Assembly: GCA_965228575.1 (NCBI GenBank)
Contig: CBDDHW010000006.1
Location: 5,652 to 69,651 of the forward strand
DNA length: 64,000 nt
Reading direction: 5' to 3'
From: UBA11612 sp965228575
GTDB taxonomy: Bacteria > Pseudomonadota > Alphaproteobacteria > Rhodospirillales > Rhodospirillaceae
This document shows positions 54,378 to 64,000 of this stretch, piece by piece. A program made the position numbers and the translations under genes. The notes under the pieces were generated by a model that was not told the origin of the DNA, did not search any database, and was given only the letters and a program-made list of their open reading frames with translations. The first letter of the stretch is position 1; every line of letters starts with the position of its first letter.

Positions 54378-54542
54378 AGAGCCAATGTTTCCGGGGGCAT
54401 GCCGCAATCAGCGCCAACCTATAGCGTAAATTCCCGATAGTCACAAAACAGACATAGAAGGTTTGTTGCGGTAAAAAATGGGCTTTACACCAATGCGCAG
54501 TCTTGCGTGGGAGAAAAATGGCAAGCGTTAGTCTTTATTGCC

Positions 54543-54932
54543 CTATTTTCCGGACAGTACCTCAATTATGGGACAATCTGGATCGTTACCCCCGCTACAT
54601 TCATCGGCAATTTTCCTCAATGTGCGTTGCAGGCGCTGCAAATCCTTGATCTTCGAATGGACAGATTGAATATGCGCTACAGTCAGGTCATGAACCTCCT
54701 TGCAGGTGAAGCCACCATCAGCCATGGACAATAAGGACCGCGTGTCACCGAGGGTAAATCCAAGCTCCCGGCTGCGTTTTATGAACAAAAGTCGGTCCCG
54801 CAGCGCTTCATCGTACACACGGTGACCACCAGACGTTCGCAAAGGTTTTGGTAGAATGCCCTCTTTCTCATAGTACCGGATGGTCTCAATGTTCACGCCG
54901 GTTTGATTACTGATTCTGCCAATAGTCGCCAT
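54543..54932 (-). CDS. merR: MerR-type mercury-responsive regulator
   Basis: A 129-residue MerR protein from ATG 54932. It has a winged helix (MATIGRISNQTGVNIETIRY, then YEKEGILPKP and GGHRVYDEALRDRLLFIKR), a dimerisation helix and three cysteines at 77 (FTCKEV), 112 (ADECSGG) and 120 (DPDCPII). These positions match the mercury-binding cysteines 82, 117 and 126 of Tn21/Tn501 MerR, which supports Hg(II) sensing. It is divergent from merT and shares the dyad promoter. Autoregulation is expected. Confidence 0.88.
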   Translation of the reverse strand: MATIGRISNQTGVNIETIRYYEKEGILPKPLRTSGGHRVYDEALRDRLLFIKRSRELGFTLGDTRSLLSMADGGFTCKEVHDLTVAHIQSVHSKIKDLQRLQRTLRKIADECSGGNDPDCPIIEVLSGK

Positions 54933-54948
54933 TTCGATCCGATTTTCC

Positions 54949-54979
54949 TTGAATCTGTAGTCACTACAGATTCTAAGAT
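54949..54979 (+). promoter_or_regulatory. MerR operator/promoter for merT
   Basis: The -35 box TTGAAT (54949-54954) and -10 box TAAGAT (54974-54979) are 19 bp apart, the over-long spacer expected of MerR-activated promoters. A perfect 23-bp dyad with arms GAATCTGTAGT and ACTACAGATTC around a central C (54951-54973) fills the spacer. The start site is predicted at about 54985-54987, on the merT ATG. Confidence 0.85.
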
Positions 54980-54985
54980 ACACCT

Positions 54986-55354
54986 ATGACTGCCGAAACT
55001 GTCAACAACTCTGGTTCTCCGAAAGCCACCAACAATACCCTCGCAAGCGGGGGGCTTATAAGTGGAGCAGCTGCTTTTATCGGTGCATCCTGTTGTGTCC
55101 TGCCCCTTGTGCTGGTCAACCTTGGTCTAGGCGGGGCTTGGATCACACACCTCGCATTCTTTGCTGTCGCCAAACCGTATTTTCTCGCAGCAAGTTTCTT
55201 ATTCATTGCTGTGGCCTTTGCTTTAGCGTTTTGGGGTGGACGGAAACCGTCAGCGAAAACGTTGGTTGTTTTAAGTACAGCAACAGGCCTCACGGCGTTG
55301 GCTTATGTATTACCTTGGTATGAAGGCCGCATACTGAGATTCTTATTCGCATGA
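54986..55354 (+). CDS. merT: MerT-like mercuric ion transporter
   Basis: A 122-residue inner-membrane protein with three predicted helices (about 22-50, 55-83 and 92-110). The helix 1 signature is ASCCVLPLVLVNLGLGGAWI with vicinal Cys36-Cys37, as in MerT. The second cytosolic Cys pair of classical MerT is missing; these are the only two cysteines. It would bring Hg(II) into the cytosol. ATG 54986 is the only in-frame ATG, GTG or TTG before the first helix, and no ribosome site precedes it. The stop overlaps the next start (ATGA). Confidence 0.87.
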   Translation: MTAETVNNSGSPKATNNTLASGGLISGAAAFIGASCCVLPLVLVNLGLGGAWITHLAFFAVAKPYFLAASFLFIAVAFALAFWGGRKPSAKTLVVLSTATGLTALAYVLPWYEGRILRFLFA

Positions 55355-55566
55355 GCGCAATCGAAATAATCCTCGAGTCCAAGTTAACCTGCCCAAGCTG
55401 TGGCCATGCGGAGAATGAGATCATGCCAACTGATGCATGTCAGTTCTTTTACGACTGCAAAGGGTGCGGGAAATTGTTACACCCTAAAGACGGCGATTGC
55501 TGCGTCTTTTGTTCTTACGGCACGGTCAAGTGTCCGCCCATCCAGACAGGCGCTTGCGACCGCTGA
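55351..55566 (+). CDS. GDCCVxC domain protein, Cys-rich
   Basis: A 71-residue protein with ten cysteines: CPSCG at 14-18, C30, CKGCG at 36-40, the name-giving GDCCVFC at 48-54, C61 and C69. The fold looks like a small zinc ribbon. The family is known from mercury-resistance neighbourhoods and has selenocysteine versions, so a thiol-based metal handling role is likely but unproven. It is coupled to merT by ATGA. No merA, merP or merB follows. Confidence 0.88.
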   Translation: MSAIEIILESKLTCPSCGHAENEIMPTDACQFFYDCKGCGKLLHPKDGDCCVFCSYGTVKCPPIQTGACDR

Positions 55567-55633
55567 CCATTCCAATTCGCTCTAAAAATTGCGCTTGCAA
55601 CAAAGTGCCCGCTGTGGATCGCAAATAGATGCC

Positions 55634-55665
55634 ATAAAAAAGACCGAGCACCAACGCGCGGTCTT
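55634..55665 (-). terminator. Rho-independent terminator of the atp operon
   Basis: On the minus strand the 7-bp stem AAGACCG/CGGTCTT with a 12-nt loop is followed by TTTTTAT. It lies about 20 bp after the atpC stop. Confidence 0.75.
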
Positions 55666-55686
55666 GTACGGAAATTTTAGAGCAGG

Positions 55687-56091
55687 TCAGGCGCTGACTT
55701 CGCGGACAATCGCCTCAGCAATTTCAACGGATGCCGTAGCTTTGGCTTTCGCATCCGCATTGCTCGCGCTTGCCAGTTCTGCTTGGGCGCTTGAGAGGCG
55801 TTCCGCCGCATATTCCCGCGTGGCCTCTTCGCCCGGCACTACGTCATCGACCAAAACCGTGCACGTGGACGCCGTCACTTCAGCAAATCCGCCGGTTACC
55901 AAGTAGCGTTTTGTAATCTCGCCGCCTTTATAGACGTCGACAAAACCTGGCCGGAGTGTCGACAGAGTCGGAGAGTGCTCGGGCAGTACACCAAACGCGC
56001 CTTCAGTGCCCGGCACAACCACCATCTCAACCGGCTCTGATACCAAGAGCTTTGCCGGGGATACCAGTTCAAATTCGAGTGTCTCGGCCAT
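55687..56091 (-). CDS. atpC: ATP synthase F1 subunit epsilon
   Basis: A 134-residue protein with the epsilon beta-sandwich (ELVSPAKLLVSEPVEMVVVP and GAFGVLPEHSPTLSTLRPG) and a C-terminal helix pair. It is the last gene of atpHAGDC and regulates the rotary motor through its C-terminal helices. Confidence 0.96.
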   Translation of the reverse strand: MAETLEFELVSPAKLLVSEPVEMVVVPGTEGAFGVLPEHSPTLSTLRPGFVDVYKGGEITKRYLVTGGFAEVTASTCTVLVDDVVPGEEATREYAAERLSSAQAELASASNADAKAKATASVEIAEAIVREVSA

Positions 56092-56124
56092 TCCGCAATC
56101 CCGTCTTTCTTACGCAGACGCCCG

Positions 56125-57546
56125 TTAGGCCGCCTCGGCCATCTTTTTGCCCTTCTCCACAGCCTGCTCGATGGAGCCAACCATGTAGAACGCCTGTTCG
56201 GGCAAGTGATCGTAATCCCCGGCAACGATGCCCTTAAAGCTCTTGATCGTATCATCAAGCTGAACAAACACACCGGGGCTTCCGGTAAACACTTCGGCGA
56301 CATGGAAGGGCTGCGACAAGAAGCGCTGAATTTTCCGTGCGCGCGCCACGGTCAATTTATCTTCTTCTGACAACTCATCCATACCGAGAATGGCAATAAT
56401 ATCTTGCAAGGATTTATAGGTTTGCAAAATACGCTGCACGTCGCGCGCCACCTGATAGTGCTCTTCTCCAACCACGAGCGGGTCGAGGGCGCGTGAGGTC
56501 GAATCAAGCGGGTCCACCGCGGGGTAAATACCAAGTTCGGCAATTTGACGCGAAAGCACGGTGGTCGCATCCAAGTGCGCGAACGATGTTGCCGGCGCAG
56601 GGTCAGTCAAATCGTCGGCGGGCACGTAGATTGCTTGTACTGATGTGATCGAGCCTTTCTTCGTAGACGTAATGCGTTCCTGTAAAGCGCCCATATCGGT
56701 TGCGAGCGTGGGCTGATAGCCGACCGCCGAGGGAATACGTCCCAAAAGCGCGGAGACTTCGGACCCAGCTTGGGTAAAACGGAAAATGTTGTCGACGAAG
56801 AACAGCACGTCTTTACCTTCCGCATCGCGGAAATACTCGGCTTGGGTCAATCCCGACAATGCCACACGGGCACGCGCACCCGGGGGTTCATTCATCTGAC
56901 CATAGACCAGCGCCACACGACTGTTGTTGCCGTCAAGATCGATAATCCCGGACTCGATCATCTCGTGATAAAGATCGTTTCCTTCGCGGGTCCGCTCACC
57001 GACACCGGCGAACACCGAGTATCCGCCATGGCCCTTGGCGATGTTATTGATCAGCTCTTGGATAAGAACGGTCTTGCCCACACCGGCGCCGCCGAAGAGA
57101 CCAACCTTACCGCCCTTACTGTAGGGCGCGAGAAGATCGACCACCTTAATACCGGTCACCAAAATTTCCACTTCTGTGGACTGCTCGACAAATTCCGGCG
57201 CCGTGCGGTGAATCGGGTACATCTCTTTCGCATCGATATTGCCGCGCTCATCCACAGGCTCGCCGACCACATTCATAATGCGCCCAAGAGTTCCCGGTCC
57301 AACTGGCATCTTAATTGAATCGCCGGTGTCGGTCGCTTCCTGACCGCGCACCAAACCTTCAGTGGCATCCATCGCGATACACCGCACGGTCGACTCGCCA
57401 ATGTGCTGCGCAACTTCAAGAACAAGGCGCTTCCCATTGTTGTCCACTTCCAGCGAATTCAGGATATTGGGCATATCACCGTCGAACTTTACGTCCACGA
57501 CCGCACCCAAAACCTGCGTAATGGTACCGACATTGTTCTTGGCCAT
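56125..57546 (-). CDS. atpD: ATP synthase F1 subunit beta
   Basis: The 473-residue catalytic subunit has the P-loop GGAGVGKTVLIQEL, the catalytic Glu region VGERTREGNDL, ALVYGQMNEPPGARARVAL and SAVGYQPTLATDMG. The length is normal. atpG lies 44 nt upstream and atpC 33 nt downstream. Confidence 0.98.
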   Translation of the reverse strand: MAKNNVGTITQVLGAVVDVKFDGDMPNILNSLEVDNNGKRLVLEVAQHIGESTVRCIAMDATEGLVRGQEATDTGDSIKMPVGPGTLGRIMNVVGEPVDERGNIDAKEMYPIHRTAPEFVEQSTEVEILVTGIKVVDLLAPYSKGGKVGLFGGAGVGKTVLIQELINNIAKGHGGYSVFAGVGERTREGNDLYHEMIESGIIDLDGNNSRVALVYGQMNEPPGARARVALSGLTQAEYFRDAEGKDVLFFVDNIFRFTQAGSEVSALLGRIPSAVGYQPTLATDMGALQERITSTKKGSITSVQAIYVPADDLTDPAPATSFAHLDATTVLSRQIAELGIYPAVDPLDSTSRALDPLVVGEEHYQVARDVQRILQTYKSLQDIIAILGMDELSEEDKLTVARARKIQRFLSQPFHVAEVFTGSPGVFVQLDDTIKSFKGIVAGDYDHLPEQAFYMVGSIEQAVEKGKKMAEAA

Positions 57547-57590
57547 TCTCTCGCTCCTATCGCTCTTCGCGTGTCTTGTTTCCGGCCGAC

Positions 57591-58469
57591 TTAAACGGCT
57601 TCAGCTCCGGAAATAATTTCAATCAGTTCCTTGGTAATCATCGCCTGACGCGTGCGATTGTAGCTCATCGTCAAGCGGTCAATCATTTCGCCTGCATTTC
57701 GTGTCGCCGAATCCATCGCCGTCATTTGTGCGCCGAAGAATGAGGCGCCATTTTCAAGCATGGCCCGGAAGATTTGCACGGACAAATTACGCGGCAAAAG
57801 TTCGTCCAAAATTTCTTGATCGGACGGCTCGTACTCGTACACCGCAGACCCGTCTTCTGCGTCATCCGAATCCGGCACTGGGAAGGGAATAATTTGCTGA
57901 CGTGTAACGACTTGCGACATCGCCGACTTGAACCGGGCATACACCATGGTGGCAATGTCAAATTCACCGGCTGTAAACATGGATGTAATTTTCGCCGCCA
58001 CCTCTTCGGCTTCGACAAACTGTACCGTCTTGCGACCAAACTCCGTGAAGGAGTCTGTAATGAGGTGCTTGAAATCCCGGCGCAGATTGTCCCGGCCTTT
58101 CCGCCCCACGCAGAGCACTTTGACCGTCTTTCCCTGATCCAACAGCTCTCGAATAAGGCCCCGGCTTGAACGAATAATGTTGGCGTTAAACCCGCCGCAG
58201 AGCCCGCGGTTCGCCGTCATCACCACAACAAGGTGAACGTTGTCCTCGCCGGTTCCAGCCAACATTGGCGGCGCGCCTTCCTGGCCAGCAGCACCGCCTG
58301 CAAGATTCCCAAGCATGCGTTCCATGCGCTCCGCATAGGGCCGCGCGGCCTCAGCAGCATCCTGCGCGCGGCGCAGTTTCGACGCCGCCACCATTTTCAT
58401 GGCAGAGGTGATTTTTTTCGTCGACTGCACCGATGTGATGCGAACGCGGAGTTCTTTGAGACTGGCCAT
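57591..58469 (-). CDS. atpG: ATP synthase F1 subunit gamma
   Basis: The 292-residue central shaft begins MASLKELRVRITSVQSTKKI and includes TANRGLCGGFNANI and the C-terminal signature FFGAQMTAMDSATRNAGEMI. The length is normal and it lies between atpA and atpD. Confidence 0.97.
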   Translation of the reverse strand: MASLKELRVRITSVQSTKKITSAMKMVAASKLRRAQDAAEAARPYAERMERMLGNLAGGAAGQEGAPPMLAGTGEDNVHLVVVMTANRGLCGGFNANIIRSSRGLIRELLDQGKTVKVLCVGRKGRDNLRRDFKHLITDSFTEFGRKTVQFVEAEEVAAKITSMFTAGEFDIATMVYARFKSAMSQVVTRQQIIPFPVPDSDDAEDGSAVYEYEPSDQEILDELLPRNLSVQIFRAMLENGASFFGAQMTAMDSATRNAGEMIDRLTMSYNRTRQAMITKELIEIISGAEAV

Positions 58470-58509
58470 TTAGCGTATGCGCTCCTGCCTTTACCCTAAC
58501 GATTCAATC

Positions 58510-60041
<1,532 letters not shown>

Positions 60042-60042
<1 letters not shown>

Positions 60043-60602
60043 TATCCGACCCCTTTCATAGCGAGCTTCAAGCGTTGAAGTTTGGATTTAAGTGAACTGT
60101 CCACCATGCGTGAGCCGACTTTTACAATAAGTCCGCCGAGAATGGATGGATCAACCTTTGCGGCCACATCAACATTGCGGCCGATAGATTTCTTAAGGGC
60201 GTCAACCAGAGACGCGGTTTGACTGTCGCTGAGAGGTGCGGCGCTCGTAACATGCGCCGTTGCTTGCCCGCGGCGTTCGGCCAAGATCGCGCGAAAGCCC
60301 GTGATCATTGCCGGAAGCGCAAAAAGCCTGCGATTGCTGGCAACCAAGCCCAAAAACTTCGTGGTGATCGGTGCAAGCTGTGCTTTTTCAGCAAGGGCCG
60401 CGATGCCGTTGCTTTGATCGATGCGAGACAAGACGGGACTTTTGATAAACCGCTCAAAGTCCTCACTCTCGTCGATCATCGTTTGTAGACTCGAGAGATC
60501 GCCCGCAACGGTGTCAATGACACCGCTTTCATCAGCCAGTTCGTACAGCGCGGATGCGTACCGCGCGGCTACGTCGCCAACCCCTGCCACGTCCGCTGAC
60601 AC
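60042..60602 (-). CDS. atpH: ATP synthase F1 subunit delta
   Basis: The 186-residue stator-to-F1 connector has the family pattern RYASALYELADESGVIDTVA and the C-terminal segment VAAKVDPSILGGLIVKVGSR. The start is GTG 60602. It heads the operon; the F0 genes are not here, which agrees with the split atp operons of many Rhodospirillales and relatives. Confidence 0.95.
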
Positions 60603-60646
60603 TTGTGACTTGCCCTTTAGAACAAAACATTAGCGACTTTCCGGAC

Positions 60647-60673
60647 CGATCAAATAAAGCCGTAATTTGATCG
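60647..60673. repeat. Inverted repeat upstream of atpH
   Basis: Perfect 9-bp arms CGATCAAAT and ATTTGATCG are separated by 9 nt, 45 bp before the atpH start. As RNA it could form a 5'-leader hairpin; as DNA it could be an operator. There is no T-run, so a terminator is unlikely. Confidence 0.5.
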
Positions 60674-60821
60674 ACGGCCAGCAGCTAACTTATTGATTTC
60701 CATGCGGTTTTTAGGCGAAGAGTGACGCCGCCATCACCGACGGCGGGTTGATACCATGCCGCCCTGTGCGTTGCAACACACTACCGCCCGCAGTTTTCCT
60801 AGGAATTTCGAACTTTTCCGC

Positions 60822-63069
60822 TCAATAAAAACTATAGGGGTCGACATCGATTTGGACCCGCACGGACGAGGGGATTTTGACCCGCCCCAACCATGCGGAA
60901 ATGTATGGCTGAGGAGCAATGTTCTTGTGCGTTTTGAGCAAGAATCGATGGCGGTGACGCCCGCGGAGCATGGCCATGAACGCGGGCGCCGGACCCAATA
61001 TTTCCACTCCGTTTTCCTGGGGGGCCGCATCGGCGAGCACGCGGCCAGCAGCAATCACCGCAGCCTCGTCGGGGCCCGATAAAATCAGGGCTGCTAAACG
61101 ACCATAGGGCGGCATAGCGAGAGCCTGGCGCGCGTCAATCTCGCTAGACAAAAACGCACCGCTCTCCCCCGGACGCAAGCGCTTGCATTACGGGGTGCTT
61201 GGGGTCGTGAGTCTGGAGAAGGACCTGCCCGGGTTTGTCGGCGCGGCCGGCGCGCCCTGCCACCTGATGCATCATTTGATGGGTACGTTCTGCTGCGCGC
61301 AAATCCCATCCGGATAGTCCCAGGTCAGCATCCACAACGCCGACCAATGTTAGACCGGGAAAATGGTGTCCTTTCGCCAAAACCTGGGTGCCAACCAGAA
61401 TATCAACGCGCTTTTCCAATATATCTTCGATGAGCTCGGCTATAGCTGCAGGACGATCCAATGTGTCACTCGCCACGGCGCGTACACGAGCATCGGGCCA
61501 TCGGGCTACAGCCTCTTCCGCGACCCGCTCAATCCCAGGCCCACACGGCACAAAAGACTCCTCAGCATCGCATGACGGACACGTCGCCAGCGGGGGCGAG
61601 GAATATCCGCAGTGGTGGCACTGCAACCGCCCCGTTAAACGATGTTCAACCAGCCACGCGGTGCACGTTGGACATTGCAGCCGATGCCCGCACGTTCGGC
61701 ACAAGGTGAGCGGTGCGTAGCCGCGCCGGTTCAAAAATAACAGCGCCTGCTCACCGGCGAGAAGCGTGTCGCTGACCGCTTGAACTAACGGCGGTGCCAA
61801 CCACGCGCGGCCCCACCGTCCTTTTTCGGGCGGATTTGTTCTCATATCGATGAGTGAAATAGACGGCATGTGCGCCGCGCCGTACCGTTTTGACAAACGC
61901 ACTTCGGCGTACCGTTTTGAACGCACATTCAAAAGCGTTTCGATAGATGGCGTTGCTGTCGAAAGAATAATTGGAATTTGTCCTTCGCGCGCGCGCACCA
62001 CTGCCATATCGCGGGCGTGATAAATCACGCCGTCTTCCTGTTTGAAAGCTGCGTCGTGTTCTTCATCAACGACGATCAAACCCAAATTCTCGAACGGCAA
62101 AAACAAGGCAGAGCGCGCCCCGACGACAACTTTTGCGTCGCCGTTTCCGGCGGCCAGCCAGGTTTCGCGGCGCTGTTTGTATTTGAGGTCCGAATGCCAC
62201 ACCGCGGGCGCGCCGCCAAACCGTGCAGAGAACCGCGCGAGACTTTGCGCCGTAAGCGCGATTTCGGGCACCAAAACAAGGACTTGCTGACCTTTGCGCA
62301 AGGTCTCGGCGACCGCTTCTAAGTAAACCTCGGTCTTACCCGATCCGGTCACACCATCGAGTAATGTCACGGTGAATGCATGGTTGAGCCGTGCCAATAG
62401 CGTGGTGACCGCCTGGTTTTGGTCGTCTTCCAACACGGTTTTTGCATGGTGAATGTCGAGTTTTTCGAACAGAGATGGTTTTTGGGCCTCAACAACGTCC
62501 AAAACGCCGGCATCAATCAAACTTCGAATCACCCCTGCACTCACACCGGCCTTCTTTGCAAGCGCCGTTGCCGTTGAAAATGAATCTTTGCCGATGACCT
62601 CAACCACTTTTTGCCGCGCGGGCGTTGTCTTTACGCCGCTCGCCTCAAGAGACCGCCCCGACGCGACAATGGCGGTCACGGGTTTGGAGTTGTATCCCTT
62701 ACGAATAGGATTGATGGCCATGCGCAATACCGCGCCGGCTGGTTGCAAGGTGTACCCGGCAACCCAATCAATAAACCGCAAAAGAACGTCAGGCAGCGGC
62801 GGACACTCAATTTTACGGACAATGTCTTTGAGTTTGCTCTCGGCGATGTCACCGAGTCCTTCGCCCCAGACAACACCGATTTCAAAGCGCCGCCCGATCG
62901 GCACTTCGACAATATCGCCGGGCATCAAAACGCAGTCCTCGGGCACCACATAGTCATAAGCCGTACTCACCGGCAGCGGCAGCAATACCGCAACGCGCAT
63001 CCTGGCTGAAAATTCGCGCGGCGCGGACTTCGATTTCTCGATGCTGGCCTTGGATTGGGACGTAGGCAT
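60822..63069 (-). CDS. priA: Primosomal protein N' (PriA helicase), one frameshift
   Basis: Restoring one frame gives a PriA of about 748 residues. The main frame (63069 to 61144) contains the N-terminal DNA-binding domain (RVAVLLPLPVSTAYDYVVPE), Walker A GVTGSGKTEVYLEAV, DEEH (VVDEEHDAAFKQEDG), a Cys-rich zinc region (CRTCGHRLQCPTCTAW and CHHCGYSSPPLATCPSC) and helicase motifs to GRAGRADKPGQVLLQT. It then stops after GGERCVFV. The other frame (from about 61173 to 60822) carries the missing C-terminus (SSEIDARQALAMPPYGRLAA to the end). The break lies in a five-G run at 61169-61173; four Gs would read through. PriA restarts stalled forks, so an intact gene and a sequence error are likely. Confidence 0.88.
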
Positions 63070-63180
63070 GTTCTACACTCTTTCCCACGCGCCCGGCGAA
63101 CGCAACAGGGCGCACGCATCGTTTCACCCGAAACGCGCAGCTATTGAACCGCCAACCCGTAGTCAGGACACCCGCCGCCC

Positions 63181-63834
63181 ATGAAATTTTTTATCGACAC
63201 CGCCGACATCAGTGAGATCAAGGACCTGGCTGCGACAGGTATGGTCGATGGGGTGACCACCAACCCGTCTTTAGCGGCGAAATCCGGAAAACAATTCTTG
63301 GACTTGGTGGCCGAGATCTGTGCGGTGGTGCCGGGCCCGGTCAGCGCCGAAGTGACCGCGCTCGATCATGAAACCATGATGAAAGAAGCTGCCGTACTTC
63401 GGAAAATCGCGAACAACGTCACGATCAAAGTTCCGCTCACCCCAGATGGTCTCAAAACCTGTAAGGCGCTGTCGGACGACGGAGCCATGGTGAACGTGAC
63501 TTTGTGCTTTTCCCCTGCCCAGGCCCTGCTGGCCGCTAAAGCCGGCGCGAGTTTCATTTCTCCCTTCGTTGGACGGCTTGATGACATCGGATCGGACGGC
63601 ATGGGCCTGATTGCCGATATATTGACAATTTATGAAGAATACGACTTTGACACCGAGGTCTTGGTGGCCTCAATCCGCAACCCCATGCATGTAGTAGAGG
63701 CAGCCAAAATGGGCGCCCATGTGTCCACCATGCCGCCGGGCACTTTACGTCAGTTATTCAACCATCCGTTAACCGATAAGGGGCTAAAAGCCTTCTTGGA
63801 TGACTGGGCCAAAACCGGCCAGTCCATCCTGTAA
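63181..63834 (+). CDS. fsa: Transaldolase / fructose-6-phosphate aldolase family protein
   Basis: A 217-residue short transaldolase (TalB/FSA subfamily) beginning MKFFIDTADISEIKDLAATG, with GVTTNPSLAAKSG, the Schiff-base Lys in NVTIKVPLTPDG and ASFISPFVGRLDDIGSDGM. Enzymes of this size act either as transaldolase or as fructose-6-phosphate aldolase, and sequence alone does not decide. It lies opposite priA with a 111-bp divergent gap. Confidence 0.92.
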   Translation: MKFFIDTADISEIKDLAATGMVDGVTTNPSLAAKSGKQFLDLVAEICAVVPGPVSAEVTALDHETMMKEAAVLRKIANNVTIKVPLTPDGLKTCKALSDDGAMVNVTLCFSPAQALLAAKAGASFISPFVGRLDDIGSDGMGLIADILTIYEEYDFDTEVLVASIRNPMHVVEAAKMGAHVSTMPPGTLRQLFNHPLTDKGLKAFLDDWAKTGQSIL

Positions 63835-63862
63835 TGGCGTAGCGCCGGGGCTGGCACGCGCC

Positions 63863-64000
63863 ATGACACGAAAACGGGGGCAAAGTGACATGGCAGATCA
63901 CATCAAAGCGGGCGCAAGCAGCGCCAAAACCAAACCGAATTTGAGCGAGGCGGATGTTATCGCCTACCTGCGCCGCAATCCGCAGGTACTGTTGAACAAC
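63863..64000 (+). CDS. DUF484 family protein, N-terminal part (cut by window end)
   Basis: The open frame from ATG 63863 (or ATG 63890, MADHIKAGASSAKTK) runs off the right edge. It encodes LSEADVIAYLRRNPQVLLNN, the typical start of DUF484 (GAF-like) proteins, which usually precede xerC. Only about 46 residues are visible. Confidence 0.7.
   Translation, partial: MTRKRGQSDMADHIKAGASSAKTKPNLSEADVIAYLRRNPQVLLNN

Overview
The window is a chromosomal segment of an alphaproteobacterium, probably a Rhodospirillales-like or unclassified free-living (perhaps marine) lineage. This rests on gene order and family content, not on a database search: def-fmt-(GNAT)-truA facing dapD-dapE; rpmH-rnpA-yidD-yidC-yihA-argB; dnaX-ybaB-recR next to the SRP RNA gene; gpmI-envC-ctpA-divergent polysaccharide deacetylase-rppH; an F1 ATP synthase operon (atpHAGDC) without the F0 genes; and alphaproteobacterial families such as DUF2336, DUF4136 and DUF4139. 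I see no insertion sequence, prophage, integrase or CRISPR array. Genes are densely packed, with many 1-4 nt stop/start overlaps and four convergent pairs whose stop codons interleave.

Layout. 0-5 kb: an Asp-box propeller gene with a MoaD/ThiS-like ubiquitin-fold gene, a glycosyltransferase-like/FkbM methyltransferase pair, an isochorismatase-type hydrolase, two small hypothetical genes and a TfoX-N protein. 5-12 kb: a frameshifted nucleotide-transporter-like gene, an MFS exporter, a crotonase-fold protein, DUF1761, an HD hydrolase, a frameshifted response regulator and a ferredoxin-reductase-type oxidoreductase split by four alternating frameshifts. 12-20 kb: a malonyl-CoA synthetase-like ligase, an SLC12/CCC-type transporter, a GST-fold protein, a COG4315 secreted protein, tRNA-Arg(ACG), an orphan lipoprotein and panC. 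20-24 kb: a coupled operon of TVP38/TMEM64 membrane protein, MerA/Lpd-type flavoprotein and sensor histidine kinase.

24-29.5 kb holds ribosome, RNase P and membrane-insertion genes followed by argB and a HAD nucleotidase. 29.5-32.6 kb is a diguanylate cyclase-DUF2336 signalling pair. 32.8-43.7 kb holds lysine/peptidoglycan precursor synthesis (dapD, dapE), translation start and tRNA modification genes (def, fmt, truA), rmuC and an SPFH/NfeD pair. 43.9-53.5 kb holds recR-ybaB-dnaX, the SRP RNA and the gpmI-envC-ctpA-rppH cell-envelope cluster. 54.4-55.6 kb is a compact mercury-type island: a ferritin-like gene, merR, a textbook MerR dyad promoter, merT and a Cys-rich GDCCVxC protein. 55.6-64 kb holds atpHAGDC, priA (one frameshift), a transaldolase/FSA-type gene and the start of a DUF484 gene.

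Four genes carry single-base frameshifts, and at least two of these fall in or beside short homopolymers. They may be sequencing errors rather than gene decay, which limits conclusions about those loci. The most unusual biology I can support is the minimal merR/merT/GDCCVxC unit, where merT appears to be translated from a leaderless mRNA; a response regulator with Glu at the phospho-acceptor position; and the TVP38-flavoprotein-histidine kinase operon.
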